Source of the DNA: Pseudomonas fluorescens
Lineage (GTDB): Bacteria > Pseudomonadota > Gammaproteobacteria > Pseudomonadales > Pseudomonadaceae
Direction of reading: 5' to 3'
Length of the DNA stretch: 64,000 bases
Assembly: GCF_902497625.1 (NCBI RefSeq)
Contig: NZ_CABVGX010000007.1
Coordinates: forward strand, 1-64,000
Below are positions 29,507 through 37,828 of the stretch, piece by piece (positions within the stretch are counted from its first letter, which is position 1; each line of letters starts with the position of its first letter). The notes under the pieces are model-generated. The model searched no databases. It was not told the origin of the DNA and saw nothing but the letters and a program-made list of their open reading frames with translations. A program made the position numbers and the translations under genes.

Positions 29507-30322
29507 TCAGCCTGCGGTTTGTTTGGCCTTGGCACGCATCTTGTCTGCCATGCTGGTCATTTCGTCATAGAGCAATTGCGGATTCTTCTGCTTGATCGCC
29601 CAGGCCATACGCCCCTGTTCGTGCGGCAGAATCATGAATTCGCCAGTGGCGACGTGCTGGTAGATGTAGTCGGCAATGTCTGCCGCGCTGATAGGCGAAC
29701 TCTCCAGCAACTTGCCAACCTGGGCTTTCATGGCCGGCGTCGGGCCACGGAACGAATCCAGCAGGTTGGTCTGAAAGAAGGACGGACACACCACGTGAAC
29801 GCCGATTTCCTGCTGTTTGAGCTCAACCAGCAAACTCTCCGACAAAGCCACTACGCCGGCCTTGGCCACGTTGTAGTTACTCATGGCCGGGCCTTGCATC
29901 AGCGCAGCCATCGATGCGATGTTGATGATCTTGCCTTTGCTTTTTTCCAGTAACGGCAGGAAAGCCTTGCAGCCTTTGACCACACCCATCAGGTTGATCG
30001 CGATCTGCCAGTCCCAGTCTTCCAGCGATAATTCACTGAAGAACCCGCCGGACGCTACGCCAGCGTTGTTGACGATGACATCAATGCCGCCCAGTTTTTC
30101 TTCGCAAGCCTGCGCAAAAGCAGTCAGCTGGCTGTAGTCGCGCACGTCGCAGCGCTGGGTAAATCCGTCGCCGCCCGCTTCACGGACCATTTTCAGGGTT
30201 TCCTGCAGGCCAGGTTCGCTAACGTCCGACAAGGCCAGCTGCCAGCCCTCGCGCGCCCAGCGCAGTGCGATTTCGCGGCCCAGGCCGGAGCCTGCGCCAG
30301 TGATCATCATGCGGTTTTGCAT
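29507..30322 (-). CDS. Short-chain dehydrogenase/reductase
   Basis: 271 residues of the classical SDR family. The nucleotide-binding TGAGSGLG motif is near residue 8, NNAG is near residue 85, and the catalytic Ser and Tyr-x-x-x-Lys occur as NIASMAAL and YNVAKAG. The reaction is an NAD(P)-dependent oxidation or reduction; the substrate is not evident. The long C-terminal part (AADIADYIYQHVATGEF) is typical of Pseudomonas SDRs annotated only generically. ATG at 30322 is chosen (MQNRMMITGAG) with AAGG upstream; the frame to 30418 adds sequence unlike an SDR. Monocistronic. Confidence 0.88.
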   Translation of the reverse strand: MQNRMMITGAGSGLGREIALRWAREGWQLALSDVSEPGLQETLKMVREAGGDGFTQRCDVRDYSQLTAFAQACEEKLGGIDVIVNNAGVASGGFFSELSLEDWDWQIAINLMGVVKGCKAFLPLLEKSKGKIINIASMAALMQGPAMSNYNVAKAGVVALSESLLVELKQQEIGVHVVCPSFFQTNLLDSFRGPTPAMKAQVGKLLESSPISAADIADYIYQHVATGEFMILPHEQGRMAWAIKQKNPQLLYDEMTSMADKMRAKAKQTAG

Positions 30323-30605
30323 AACAGACAGCCTTGTTGGTCCGGGGAAGATACGTCGAGTGTAGCGAAGGAGCGTGCCCGATCCACGCTCCATCAGATT
30401 GCTGAATGGCCCGCGCAAACCGTAGTCGCTCTTGCAGCAACTAGTTCAATTAAAAAGAAATAACGCATTCTTCGAAAAACATTAAAAAAAAGGGAATTTT
30501 CTAACCCGCAGACCAGTCGGAGTTTGTAAGCAGCTTGGCTTATTTGTATTCCAGCTGGCAGTAGACACCAGGCAATTCCAGAACACTTCCAACAAGGAAA
30601 TAGAC

Positions 30606-30758
30606 ATGGGCACAATTCTAATCATTATTCTGATCCTCCTGCTGGTAGGTGGCTTGCCGGTCTTCCCACACTCGAGAAGTTGGGGTTATGGTCCGTCGGG
30701 TATCATCGGTGTGGTGTTGGTAGTGCTGTTGATCCTGCTGTTGCTCGGCAAGATATAA
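30606..30758 (+). CDS. DUF3309-type small membrane protein
   Basis: 50 residues, mostly two hydrophobic helices joined by a Gly/Ser/Trp-containing turn (VFPHSRSWGYGPSG), ending LLLLGKI. This matches the DUF3309 family of tiny inner-membrane proteins, which are often stress-linked but of unknown function. The start is supported by AAGGAA 6 nt upstream. A strong bidirectional terminator follows at 30775-30806. Confidence 0.8.
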   Translation: MGTILIIILILLLVGGLPVFPHSRSWGYGPSGIIGVVLVVLLILLLLGKI

Positions 30759-30774
30759 AGATTGGGGAAGTAAA

Positions 30775-30806
30775 AAAAAGAGGCCCTGTTCAGGGCCTCT
30801 TTTTTA
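30775..30806. terminator. Bidirectional rho-independent terminator
   Basis: AAAAAGAGGCCCT / AGGGCCTCTTTTTT hairpin with a short loop and T/A runs on both sides. It lies between the DUF3309 gene (+) and the convergent phosphoglycerol transferase gene (-). Confidence 0.93.
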
Positions 30807-30821
30807 TTGCGCGGTAAAAAC

Positions 30822-32915
30822 TTAGTCCGGCTTGCCGTCAACCACACCAGCCGTGTTGTCGATCAGGCTTTTGGTCGCCGTCTGAATGAACGACTCGAGC
30901 TTCTGCTTGAGTTGGGCTTCATCCGGAGATGACGGGATCACCATGCCTTTCGAGTTGGCGCCCAGTTCGTACTGATACAGCTTGGGCGGCATGTCCTTGG
31001 GCAACACCAGCACCCGATCCGCTGTCAAATAAGCGACAGTCTGATCACTGCCCGAAGGCTTGATCACGCCGAAACCCTTGTCGCCTTCCGGCAGGTTCAG
31101 CAGGTCACGCCCCCAGCATTGATGGATCACGTCGCCACCGATACGGCCCATGATGGTCGGCACGATGTCGACCTGAGTTCCCACGGTGTGATCCAGCTGA
31201 CCGAATTTTTCCTGCACGCCCGGCCCGATCAACAGCATCGGTACGTTAAAGCGGCCCAGGTCCATCTCGGTTATTTGCTGTTCGTTGCCGAAACCATGGT
31301 CGCCGACGATGACAAACAGCGTTTCATTGAAGTAGGGTTCTTTTCGTGCCTTCTCGAAGAATTGACCCAGCGCCCAGTCGGAGTAGCGCATGGCGGTCAT
31401 GTGTTCGTTAAGGCTGCCGCGATCGGTCACGCGCTCGACCGGCAACGGCGTTGGCAAGGCATACGGCGTATGGTTGGACAAGGTTTGCAGCAAGGCGTAG
31501 AACGGCTTTTTGTCCTTGCCATCGCGGGCTTTCAACTCTTCCAGGCCCCGGTCGAACATGTCCTGGTCGGACACGCCCCACGTCGGATCGGAGAACACCG
31601 GGTTAACGAAATCGTTACGGCCGATGAAATTGGTCATGCCCTGGTTACTGAAGAAACCCGACTGATTGTCCCAGGCAAAATCGCCGTTGTAGACATACAC
31701 GTCGTCGTAATCACGTGCGCTGAGTAGTTGCGGCAGCCCGGACAGTTTGTGGCTGCCCTCCGGCGTCTGCATCAGGTATTCGAACCCCGGCAGATTGGGG
31801 AAACACGCCATGGTGGCAAACATGCCCTGGTGCGTGTGCGTGCCGTTGGAGAAGAAGCGGTCGAACAGCAGGCCTTCTTTCGCCAGGCTGTCGAAGTACG
31901 GGGTAATGTTGCCGGGACGTCCGAAGGCACCGACCGAATGTCCGGCGAAGCTTTCCATGAGGATCACGACGACGTTTTTAATCGGCAATGTCTTGTCGGC
32001 ATTCGGCGTGAAATTGCGCCGTACTGCTGCCGTATCGGGATCAACCAGCGTATCGCTCGGCGTCAGCAGGCTGTCGCGCAGGGTTTGCTGCGCCAGAGGC
32101 TGCGGCATGGTCGATTTCCAGACGTTGTCGCGGTGTTCCGAGAATCGACTCTTGGCAGCTGCGACGAGCGACAGCGTGCCGTTCAGGCCCAACTGGTTAG
32201 CGAAGTTCGAATCGGTGGTGTAGACATCACCCCAGCGCAGCGGTGGTCCCTGACGCAGGGTGCCACGAGCGGCGACCACGCAAATCAACAGGCAGACCAC
32301 AAACACCGCGATGCGCGCATACCACGGGGCGACCTGGCGCGCGCCGATGCTGCCACCGCTAAACGGACCACGCGGACGGGTAGCGCGGTCGGCACCTTTG
32401 AACGCGAGGGTCAGAATCAATGTGCCAAAGGCCCATGCCAAGAGGTAACGAACCACCGGAAACCCGTACCAGAGCATGCTCATGACCGTTTTCGGGTCTT
32501 CCTGCACGTACTGGAACACCAGGCCGTTGAGACGCTGGTGGAATTCGCGGTAGAAATCCATCTCCATCAGGCCGAGAAACAGGGCGATGCTCGACACAAT
32601 TGTCAGCCAAAGCCGGAAAAATCCGCGGGCGGCCATGGCCCTCGCACTGAACAGTGCCAGGAACAATGGAATGCTCAGGTACACCACCAGGCGCAGGTCA
32701 AAACGCAGGCCGTTGATGAAAGCTTCGACGAAGGTCGAGGCCGGGGTGTCGAGGATCATTTCACTGTTATAAACCAGCAGCGCAAGGCGCAGCAGGCTGA
32801 ACATCACCATCATGATCAGGGCGCACAGCAGTGTGTAGGCCAGATGCGATTTGACGGTCGGTTGCAGCAGGCGACTAGAAGCTCGCTGCTGATTCAGGGC
32901 GTCCGGGTTTGCCAT
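30822..32915 (-). CDS. LTA synthase-like/phosphoglycerol transferase family protein
   Basis: 697 residues. The N-terminal third has about five transmembrane helices (residues 25-210). The rest is a periplasmic sulfatase-fold domain. Motifs are VVILMESFAGHSVGAFG (metal-binding Glu), the nucleophile Thr in NGTHTHQGMFATM, and GDHGFGNEQ (metal-binding Asp-His). Relatives (LtaS, OpgB) transfer phosphoglycerol from phosphatidylglycerol to polymers or membrane-derived glucans. In a Gram-negative host a role in modifying periplasmic glucans or envelope components is likely but the acceptor is unknown. The ribosome site is weak. It ends at the bidirectional terminator. Confidence 0.88.
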   Translation of the reverse strand: MANPDALNQQRASSRLLQPTVKSHLAYTLLCALIMMVMFSLLRLALLVYNSEMILDTPASTFVEAFINGLRFDLRLVVYLSIPLFLALFSARAMAARGFFRLWLTIVSSIALFLGLMEMDFYREFHQRLNGLVFQYVQEDPKTVMSMLWYGFPVVRYLLAWAFGTLILTLAFKGADRATRPRGPFSGGSIGARQVAPWYARIAVFVVCLLICVVAARGTLRQGPPLRWGDVYTTDSNFANQLGLNGTLSLVAAAKSRFSEHRDNVWKSTMPQPLAQQTLRDSLLTPSDTLVDPDTAAVRRNFTPNADKTLPIKNVVVILMESFAGHSVGAFGRPGNITPYFDSLAKEGLLFDRFFSNGTHTHQGMFATMACFPNLPGFEYLMQTPEGSHKLSGLPQLLSARDYDDVYVYNGDFAWDNQSGFFSNQGMTNFIGRNDFVNPVFSDPTWGVSDQDMFDRGLEELKARDGKDKKPFYALLQTLSNHTPYALPTPLPVERVTDRGSLNEHMTAMRYSDWALGQFFEKARKEPYFNETLFVIVGDHGFGNEQQITEMDLGRFNVPMLLIGPGVQEKFGQLDHTVGTQVDIVPTIMGRIGGDVIHQCWGRDLLNLPEGDKGFGVIKPSGSDQTVAYLTADRVLVLPKDMPPKLYQYELGANSKGMVIPSSPDEAQLKQKLESFIQTATKSLIDNTAGVVDGKPD

Positions 32916-33155
32916 GTCGTTTAAGGACCCATTGGAAGTTGAAGTTGCAAAAAATACAGCGGCGCCTTGCCCTCTGTTGACCAGTTCTCGGCCCCGGGGC
33001 TTACGCGGTGCGCAAATGTTGCACGATCACCTGCGGCATTACCATTGATTACTCACCGGCTTGCCGGCGCGGGCGAATTGTCTTGGAGGCTTTGTGAAAA
33101 TTTCGTACAACGCATATCCCGAAACAAAATAAAGCGCCCTGCCCGCCTGAAACAG

Positions 33156-33182
33156 AAACGCCCCGAACATGTCGGGGCGTTT
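33156..33182 (-). terminator. Rho-independent terminator after START-domain gene
   Basis: AAACGCCCCG / CGGGGCGTTT stem with a 7-nt loop lies just downstream of the leftward START-domain gene. The T run is short. Confidence 0.75.
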
Positions 33183-33199
33183 CCTGAAAAGCATCGCGA

Positions 33200-33802
33200 T
33201 TATTTCTCGGCGCGCTCCTTCAAGGCTTTCAAGGTATTGAACGGTGCATCTACAACAAACTTGTTGGCCAGCCAAGATGGCACGCTGCCCCCTGGTTCGG
33301 TGTGCACCTGATAGGTCACTTCGACCTGATCCCCCTTAGGCACGAACTTCCAGAACCCTTCGACCTGGGTAACGCGCACAAAACCTTTCTCTTCAGGCAG
33401 ATACTTGGGTACGCCTTCGAGTTTGCGCGTCAGACTGCCGTCAGAGCCCTCAACCGTGGTGATGTGGGTGACCGAATCGCGTGGCGTGACCGGCCAAGGC
33501 GTATTGAACTGGCTGTAGGTCCAGCTCTGGTCGCCTTCGTGCTTGAGCAGCTTCTGGCTCTTGCACTCGTGAATCCAGGCACATGCGCCGGCCACGTCTT
33601 CCTGCAAGGCGCGCAGTTTGGCCATGGTCGTCTTCATCACGGTCACGCCGCGGTACGCCTTGTATTGCGAACCGGCGACTTCCGAGAGAGATACCTTGAT
33701 ACCCTCCTCGTCCTTGGCTGTTTTCCAGTCTTCAGCCTGAGCCGCAGAGGCGAGAAAAACCGTGAAACCACACAGCACAGCCATACGATGCAGCGAACCC
33801 AT
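33200..33802 (-). CDS. START domain-containing exported protein
   Basis: 200 residues with a signal peptide (MGSLHRMAVLCGFTVFLASAAQA) and a START/Bet v1-like lipid-binding domain over the rest. It is recognised by YKAYRGVTVMKTTMAKLRALQEDV, the WTYSQFNTPWPVTPRDSV segment and VEVTYQVHTEPGGSVPSWLANKF. START domains bind lipids in a hydrophobic cavity; a periplasmic location is inferred from the signal. The ligand is unknown. AAGGAA is placed upstream of the ATG. It is followed by its own terminator. Confidence 0.87.
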   Translation of the reverse strand: MGSLHRMAVLCGFTVFLASAAQAEDWKTAKDEEGIKVSLSEVAGSQYKAYRGVTVMKTTMAKLRALQEDVAGACAWIHECKSQKLLKHEGDQSWTYSQFNTPWPVTPRDSVTHITTVEGSDGSLTRKLEGVPKYLPEEKGFVRVTQVEGFWKFVPKGDQVEVTYQVHTEPGGSVPSWLANKFVVDAPFNTLKALKERAEK

Positions 33803-33844
33803 AATGTTTTTTCCTTATTATTGAAATTCCGTTCGGTGAACACA

Positions 33845-34099
33845 TCACGCCGCCGTCATCTGCTCCCACCAGCCCAACAATCTGATCGCTTCGTCATTGC
33901 TGCTTCCGCACACCTCGACGTCGGCTTCGAATGCCGAACACACGGCAGGACGTTCCGGCAGGCCGAAAACCCGGCACAGATTATCGACTGACAGTTGCAC
34001 GCAACGTTCACCCGCAGCCTTGCCGAGGGGCATTCCAGGGATGGGCGAACTTATGGACGGGGCAATGCAACAGGCGCCACAGCCTTCACGGCATTTCAT
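33845..34099 (-). CDS. YkgJ-family cysteine cluster protein
   Basis: 84 residues with the zinc/iron-chelating CxxxCxxCC pattern at the N-terminus (MKCREGCGACC) and further Cys at RCVQL, LCRVF, PAVCSAF and EVCGS, the spacing of the YkgJ/UPF0153 family. The family is thought to bind Fe-S or zinc and may act in redox or metal handling; no substrate is known. GGAG lies 9 nt upstream of the ATG. It stands alone between the START-domain gene and a Lys/Pro-rich exported protein. Confidence 0.85.
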   Translation of the reverse strand: MKCREGCGACCIAPSISSPIPGMPLGKAAGERCVQLSVDNLCRVFGLPERPAVCSAFEADVEVCGSSNDEAIRLLGWWEQMTAA

Positions 34100-34260
34100 G
34101 ACGTCGAGCTCCTCGCGATGGGCGATGTGTAAAAAGACGGCCCACAGAGTAACCGCTAAAACGGTGGTTTCAAAATGGCTCAGCGCAGATTCTGTCGTTC
34201 GGTGGCCGTGACTGAGCAGTCTCCGACAAAGCGTGGGGTCAATGGGTCACGGAGGATGGA

Positions 34261-34734
34261 TCAGCGCTTGAATTCGAACTCCAGCGCCGCGCCTTCAACA
34301 TCGCGACGCTCTTCATTGCGCAGTTGCAGCTGCATCTCGTTGCTGATCAAACGCCCGTTGAGCTGGAAGGCTTCGCTGCCGGCCTTGTCGCCGAACATTT
34401 GCGGCAAGACAGCCTCGCGCCTGGGCATGGTCACGGTACCTTCGGGTTTGAGTTCTTCGGCCATGTCCTCAGGTAAACTCAGATCGATAGGGACTGGCGG
34501 CAACCTGGTCTTGGCAATTTCACGAGCAGACTTTGATTTGGAGGAAATCGGCGCGCGTTTTTTCACCTTGGCCGCAGGCTTCTTGGCGGGCGCGACTTTT
34601 TTGGCCGTTACTGGTTTTTTCGACGTCGCACTGGCGGTCGGTTTTTCCTGGGAGGAAGCCGCCATGACGCTGCCCGACTGAAAAGAAACCAGCAGACAAA
34701 TCGACAACCAGACGGCAGGAAAAATCGCTTTCAT
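34261..34734 (-). CDS. Exported Lys/Ala/Pro-rich hypothetical protein
   Basis: 157 residues with a signal peptide (MKAIFPAVWLSICLLVSFQSGSVMA). Residues 30-75 are low-complexity and basic (KKPVTAKKVAPAKKPAAKVKKR), and the C-terminal half is acidic with LPEDMAEELKPEG and ALEFEFKR. I do not recognise the family. The start at 34734 is preferred over 34851 because the signal peptide begins there. The low-complexity part looks like a periplasmic linker, comparable to the basic/Pro-rich segments of TonB-like or cell-wall-spanning proteins. No operon partner was seen. Confidence 0.7.
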   Translation of the reverse strand: MKAIFPAVWLSICLLVSFQSGSVMAASSQEKPTASATSKKPVTAKKVAPAKKPAAKVKKRAPISSKSKSAREIAKTRLPPVPIDLSLPEDMAEELKPEGTVTMPRREAVLPQMFGDKAGSEAFQLNGRLISNEMQLQLRNEERRDVEGAALEFEFKR

Positions 34735-34823
34735 GGACCCAACGAAGTGAGCGGCAGATAGCCATATGCTCGCCTGTTGCACGCGACAAGACAAGCGCGG
34801 ACGGGCAATACCTGTCCTTCCCG

Positions 34824-36263
34824 TCACAATCCGCCGGCCATTTCCTGGCACAGCTGGGTTGCCAACATGCCTAACGTCATCAGGGCGCGCTCGGCTTCAC
34901 GGTTCCACGGGATTCCGCAATTGAGCCGAATACAGTGGTTGAATTGTTCGGTGTTACTGAAAATCAACCCGGGCGCGATGCTGATGCCCTGCTGCAATGC
35001 TCGTACGTGCAATTCCTGAGTGTTGACCCGTCCCGGCAAACTGACCCACAGAATGAAGCCGCCGGTCGGCCGGGTCATCTGCGTGCCTTCCGGAAAATAC
35101 TGCTGCACCGCCAGCTGAAACGCGCTGAGATTCTTGCGGTATTCCTGGCGAATGTAGCGCAAATGCCTGTCGTAGCCGCCGTTTTCCAGGTAGGCGGCAA
35201 TGCCCATTTGTGTGACGCTACAGGCCGAATGCGTGCTGAATGTCTGCAAGCGCTGGATTTCCTGCTGGTATTTGCCGGCAATCATCCAGCCGATCCGCAC
35301 ACCTGGCGACAAGGTCTTGGAGAAGCTCGAACAGTAGATCACCCGATCCAGCCGGTCATAAGCCTTGAGCGACTTGGTCCGGCCCTGCTCAAACATCAAT
35401 TCGCCATAAATATCGTCTTCAACAATCTGGATGTCGAAATCCGATGCCAGGCGCAGCAACTGTTTTTGCCGTTCCTCGGGCATGGTTCCGCCCAGCGGAT
35501 TGCTCAAACGGGTGGTCAACACCAAGGCCTTGATCGACCATTGATTGGCAGCCAGTTGCAGGGCTTCCAGGCTCATGCCAGTGGCGGGATCGCTGGGGAT
35601 CTCGATAACTTTAAGCCCAAGCAAATCGGCCAGCTGCAGCAGACCGTAATAGGTCGGCGACTCTGCGGCGATCAGGTCGCCCGGGCGGGTCAGCACACGC
35701 AGCGACATTTGCAGCGCGTCCACGCAACCGTGGGTGATCACTACTTCCGAGGGGTCAACCACGACGCCCGCATCGCGCATGCGAATCGCCACTTGCCGGC
35801 GCAACGGTTCAAAACCTGGGCTGAACATGTAACTGAATGCACGCGGGCTATGGAACCGGGTGACTTTCGCCAGTTGCTGGTGCAGTGCGCGCACCGGCAG
35901 GTAATCAACACTTGGCACCGCAGCGCCCAGCGGAAAAACACCTTCGCGGCGGGATTCGACCAGCACTTGCTGAATGATGCTGCTGCGGGTTACCAGGCCG
36001 GGGCGCTCGACCCGGGCAATGTCCGGGGTCGGCGCTGTCAGGGCCGGCGTCTGGTGCACGTAGTAACCCGACTGCGGCCGCGCGCGAATCAGGCCCTGAT
36101 CCTCGAGGTTGGCGTAAGCCTGCAACACGGTCGCGTGGCTGACATTGAGCTGCGAACTCATCTTGCGCACCGAGGGCACGCGCTCGCCCGGTTGATAAAC
36201 ACCACGGCGGATGTCTTCAGCCAACTGCTGAGCAATACGTTGGTAGAGCAAAAGGTTGGTCAT
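34824..36263 (-). CDS. MocR-type GntR regulator with aminotransferase domain
   Basis: 479 residues. An N-terminal GntR winged helix (1-75, AEDIRRGVYQPGERVPSVRKM and NVSHATVLQAY) is fused to a PLP-dependent class I aminotransferase-like domain (about 100-475) with the PLP-lysine in SSFSKTLSPGVRIGW. MocR regulators sense amino acids or vitamins and control adjacent or distant metabolic genes. An inverted repeat upstream (36360-36388) is a possible operator. Neighbours do not reveal the target: the upstream gene runs in the same direction beyond a terminator. The specific effector is unknown. Confidence 0.87.
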   Translation of the reverse strand: MTNLLLYQRIAQQLAEDIRRGVYQPGERVPSVRKMSSQLNVSHATVLQAYANLEDQGLIRARPQSGYYVHQTPALTAPTPDIARVERPGLVTRSSIIQQVLVESRREGVFPLGAAVPSVDYLPVRALHQQLAKVTRFHSPRAFSYMFSPGFEPLRRQVAIRMRDAGVVVDPSEVVITHGCVDALQMSLRVLTRPGDLIAAESPTYYGLLQLADLLGLKVIEIPSDPATGMSLEALQLAANQWSIKALVLTTRLSNPLGGTMPEERQKQLLRLASDFDIQIVEDDIYGELMFEQGRTKSLKAYDRLDRVIYCSSFSKTLSPGVRIGWMIAGKYQQEIQRLQTFSTHSACSVTQMGIAAYLENGGYDRHLRYIRQEYRKNLSAFQLAVQQYFPEGTQMTRPTGGFILWVSLPGRVNTQELHVRALQQGISIAPGLIFSNTEQFNHCIRLNCGIPWNREAERALMTLGMLATQLCQEMAGGL

Positions 36264-36359
36264 GACGCAGCACTCGATTTCACGGGCATTTTATTCTTGT
36301 GTGGAACATTACCGGAACAGTTTAGAAGTGTACGGGGACAGTTGCCACAATAGTCGACC

Positions 36360-36388
36360 GTACAGTGCAGTGTCAGCAAAAACTGTAC
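36360..36388. promoter_or_regulatory. Inverted repeat GTACAGT...ACTGTAC upstream of the MocR gene
   Basis: Perfect 7-bp arms (36360-36366 and 36382-36388) flank a 15-nt centre about 100 nt upstream of the MocR start. A related half-site GTGTACGG occurs near 36328. MocR regulators usually bind direct or inverted half-sites near their own promoter. No -35/-10 pair was assigned with confidence. Confidence 0.4.
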
Positions 36389-36416
36389 TGCTTTTTGTGG
36401 CGTAATCCGCAGGCAC

Positions 36417-36450
36417 AAAAAAACCCGGTGCCGTCTGACGGCGCCAGGTT
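36417..36450 (-). terminator. Rho-independent terminator (minus strand)
   Basis: On the minus strand the stem CCTGGCGCCGT / ACGGCACCGGG (one mismatch) is followed by T7. It would end leftward transcripts from the OmpA/DUF4398 lipoprotein genes before the MocR gene. Confidence 0.75.
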
Positions 36451-36475
36451 TATAGGGATCTGTTGCATCTTCCGG

Positions 36476-36650
36476 ATTTGCTGCATTTGCCGCATTTGCC
36501 GCATTTGCCGAACCTGTAGGAGCTGTCGAGTGCAACGAGGCTGCGATCTTTCAGCTGCACCCTGATCCGAGGCGAAAATAAAAGATCGCAGCCTCGTTGC
36601 ACTCGACAGCTCCTACGGTTCGACGGTTCGACGGTCCTACGGTCCTGCGG
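36476..36650. repeat. 9-bp tandem repeats plus REP pair
   Basis: About four copies of CATTTGCCG occur at 36476-36510. A REP pair follows: GTAGGAGCTGTCGAGTGCAACGAGGCTGCGATC at 36515 and its inverted copy ending at 36616. Short repeats of GGTTCGACGGTCCTACGG then run to 36650. Together with the MocR upstream region this fills the 36264-36653 gap. Confidence 0.8.
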
Positions 36651-36653
36651 AGC

Positions 36654-37466
36654 CTAGCGCGCGGCGCCGAGCTGGCCTTTCTCGTCGGAGAACACAATCT
36701 CTACGCGACGGTTCTGCGCCCGACCGCGTTCGGATGCGTTGGCGTCCACCGGGTATTCGTCGCCATAACCTTCGACCTGGATGCGTTTGTCGTCGACGCC
36801 CAGGTCCATCAATACGTCGGCGACCGATTGCGCGCGATCCCGAGACAGCTTGAGGTTTTCCTGCTTGCCACCGGTACTGTCGGCGTAGCCCTCGATGCGC
36901 ACCACGCGCTTGGGGTTGAGCTGCAGAAACTGCACAATCTTCAATACCACGCGGTTAGCCGAGTTTTTCAGCTCTGCTTCGCCGGTATCGAACAACATGT
37001 CGCCCAAGGTCATCACCAGGCCACGATCCGTCTGGGTAGTGGCCATCGCCAGGATCTGTTCCTCCAGCCACTTGCCCTGCTGCTGCACACTCAGCAACTT
37101 GGATTCGCGCAAAGCCAATTGCAGGCGTTGGCGTTCCAGTTCGAGTTTCGCCGCGCGCTCATCATTGAGTGCCTGATTGGTGTGTTCCCGTGCGATTTCG
37201 CTGTAACGTCGGCTCAGGTATGCGTAATGCTGCACGTCGGAGCCACTGCCCCAATAGGTGGACAATCGATCAGCGCGCGCCAGCGACTCACCCGCACGAA
37301 TCACGTCTTTCGGCGCGATGCGCAATACGTTGGAATCTTCCTTTACCTTCTGGAAGTCAGCACCGGCCTGCTGCAAGGCTTCTTCGCTGTATTGCCCGGC
37401 ACAACCGTAAAGACTGACGCACCCGGCGAGAAGCAAGCCACCGAGGACTTTTGACTTAAGCCTCAT
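36654..37466 (-). CDS. OmpA-family lipoprotein with DUF4398-like N-terminus
   Basis: 270 residues. An N-terminal lipobox-like signal (LLLAGCVSLYGCAG) suggests an outer-membrane lipoprotein. Residues 25-150 are mostly helical/coiled coil (ERAAKLELERQRLQLAL). The C-terminal OmpA domain (about 155-265) has MLFDTGEAELK, the peptidoglycan-binding IEGYADSTGGKQENLKLSRDRAQSVADVL and RRVEIVFS. It overlaps the upstream DUF4398 lipoprotein gene by 4 bp, so the two are coupled. They probably form a cell-wall-anchored outer-membrane pair; no catalytic activity is expected. Confidence 0.88.
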   Translation of the reverse strand: MRLKSKVLGGLLLAGCVSLYGCAGQYSEEALQQAGADFQKVKEDSNVLRIAPKDVIRAGESLARADRLSTYWGSGSDVQHYAYLSRRYSEIAREHTNQALNDERAAKLELERQRLQLALRESKLLSVQQQGKWLEEQILAMATTQTDRGLVMTLGDMLFDTGEAELKNSANRVVLKIVQFLQLNPKRVVRIEGYADSTGGKQENLKLSRDRAQSVADVLMDLGVDDKRIQVEGYGDEYPVDANASERGRAQNRRVEIVFSDEKGQLGAAR

Positions 37467-37819
37467 TGGGCGTCTCCCAGCTGCTTGCGCAGGCGCGCGA
37501 TGCGGGTGTCGAGCACGTTCAGCTTTTCCTGGCTTTTCAGGGTCAGAACTTTGGCCTCGGCCAGGCGCGCGTCCAGTTCGGCCTGCTCGGCGCGCATACG
37601 GGCGTGCTTATAGGATTCGTCGGTCATGTCGCCCTGGGCGCGGCTGAATTTCTGTTCGGCCAGTTTCATCTCGGGCACTTCGTCGGCGGTGGCACCCACA
37701 GCCTTGGCCTGTATGAGTGCCTGTTCCGTCAGGCGAATTTGTTCATTCGGCGCCGGATCGGCTGCACAACCCGCCAGAGCCAGAACGGCCAGGGCAGCGA
37801 AAAGAGGTCGAATACTCAC
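37463..37819 (-). CDS. DUF4398 lipoprotein
   Basis: 118 residues with a lipoprotein signal peptide (MSIRPLFAALAVLALAGCAADP, lipobox LAGC). The mature part is a continuous amphipathic helix/coiled coil (DARLAEAKVLTLKSQEKLNVLDTRIARLRKQL), matching DUF4398. Its stop overlaps the start of the downstream OmpA lipoprotein gene by 4 bp. It is preceded closely by the periplasmic binding protein gene in the same direction (9 nt), so the three may be one transcript. Function unknown; probable envelope role. Confidence 0.85.
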   Translation of the reverse strand: MSIRPLFAALAVLALAGCAADPAPNEQIRLTEQALIQAKAVGATADEVPEMKLAEQKFSRAQGDMTDESYKHARMRAEQAELDARLAEAKVLTLKSQEKLNVLDTRIARLRKQLGDAQ

Positions 37820-37828
37820 TAAAAATCC

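Noticed and set aside
31728..32924. 398-codon plus-strand frame opposite the phosphoglycerol transferase
   Set aside because: Same antisense pattern over a membrane/sulfatase-fold gene; no motif support.
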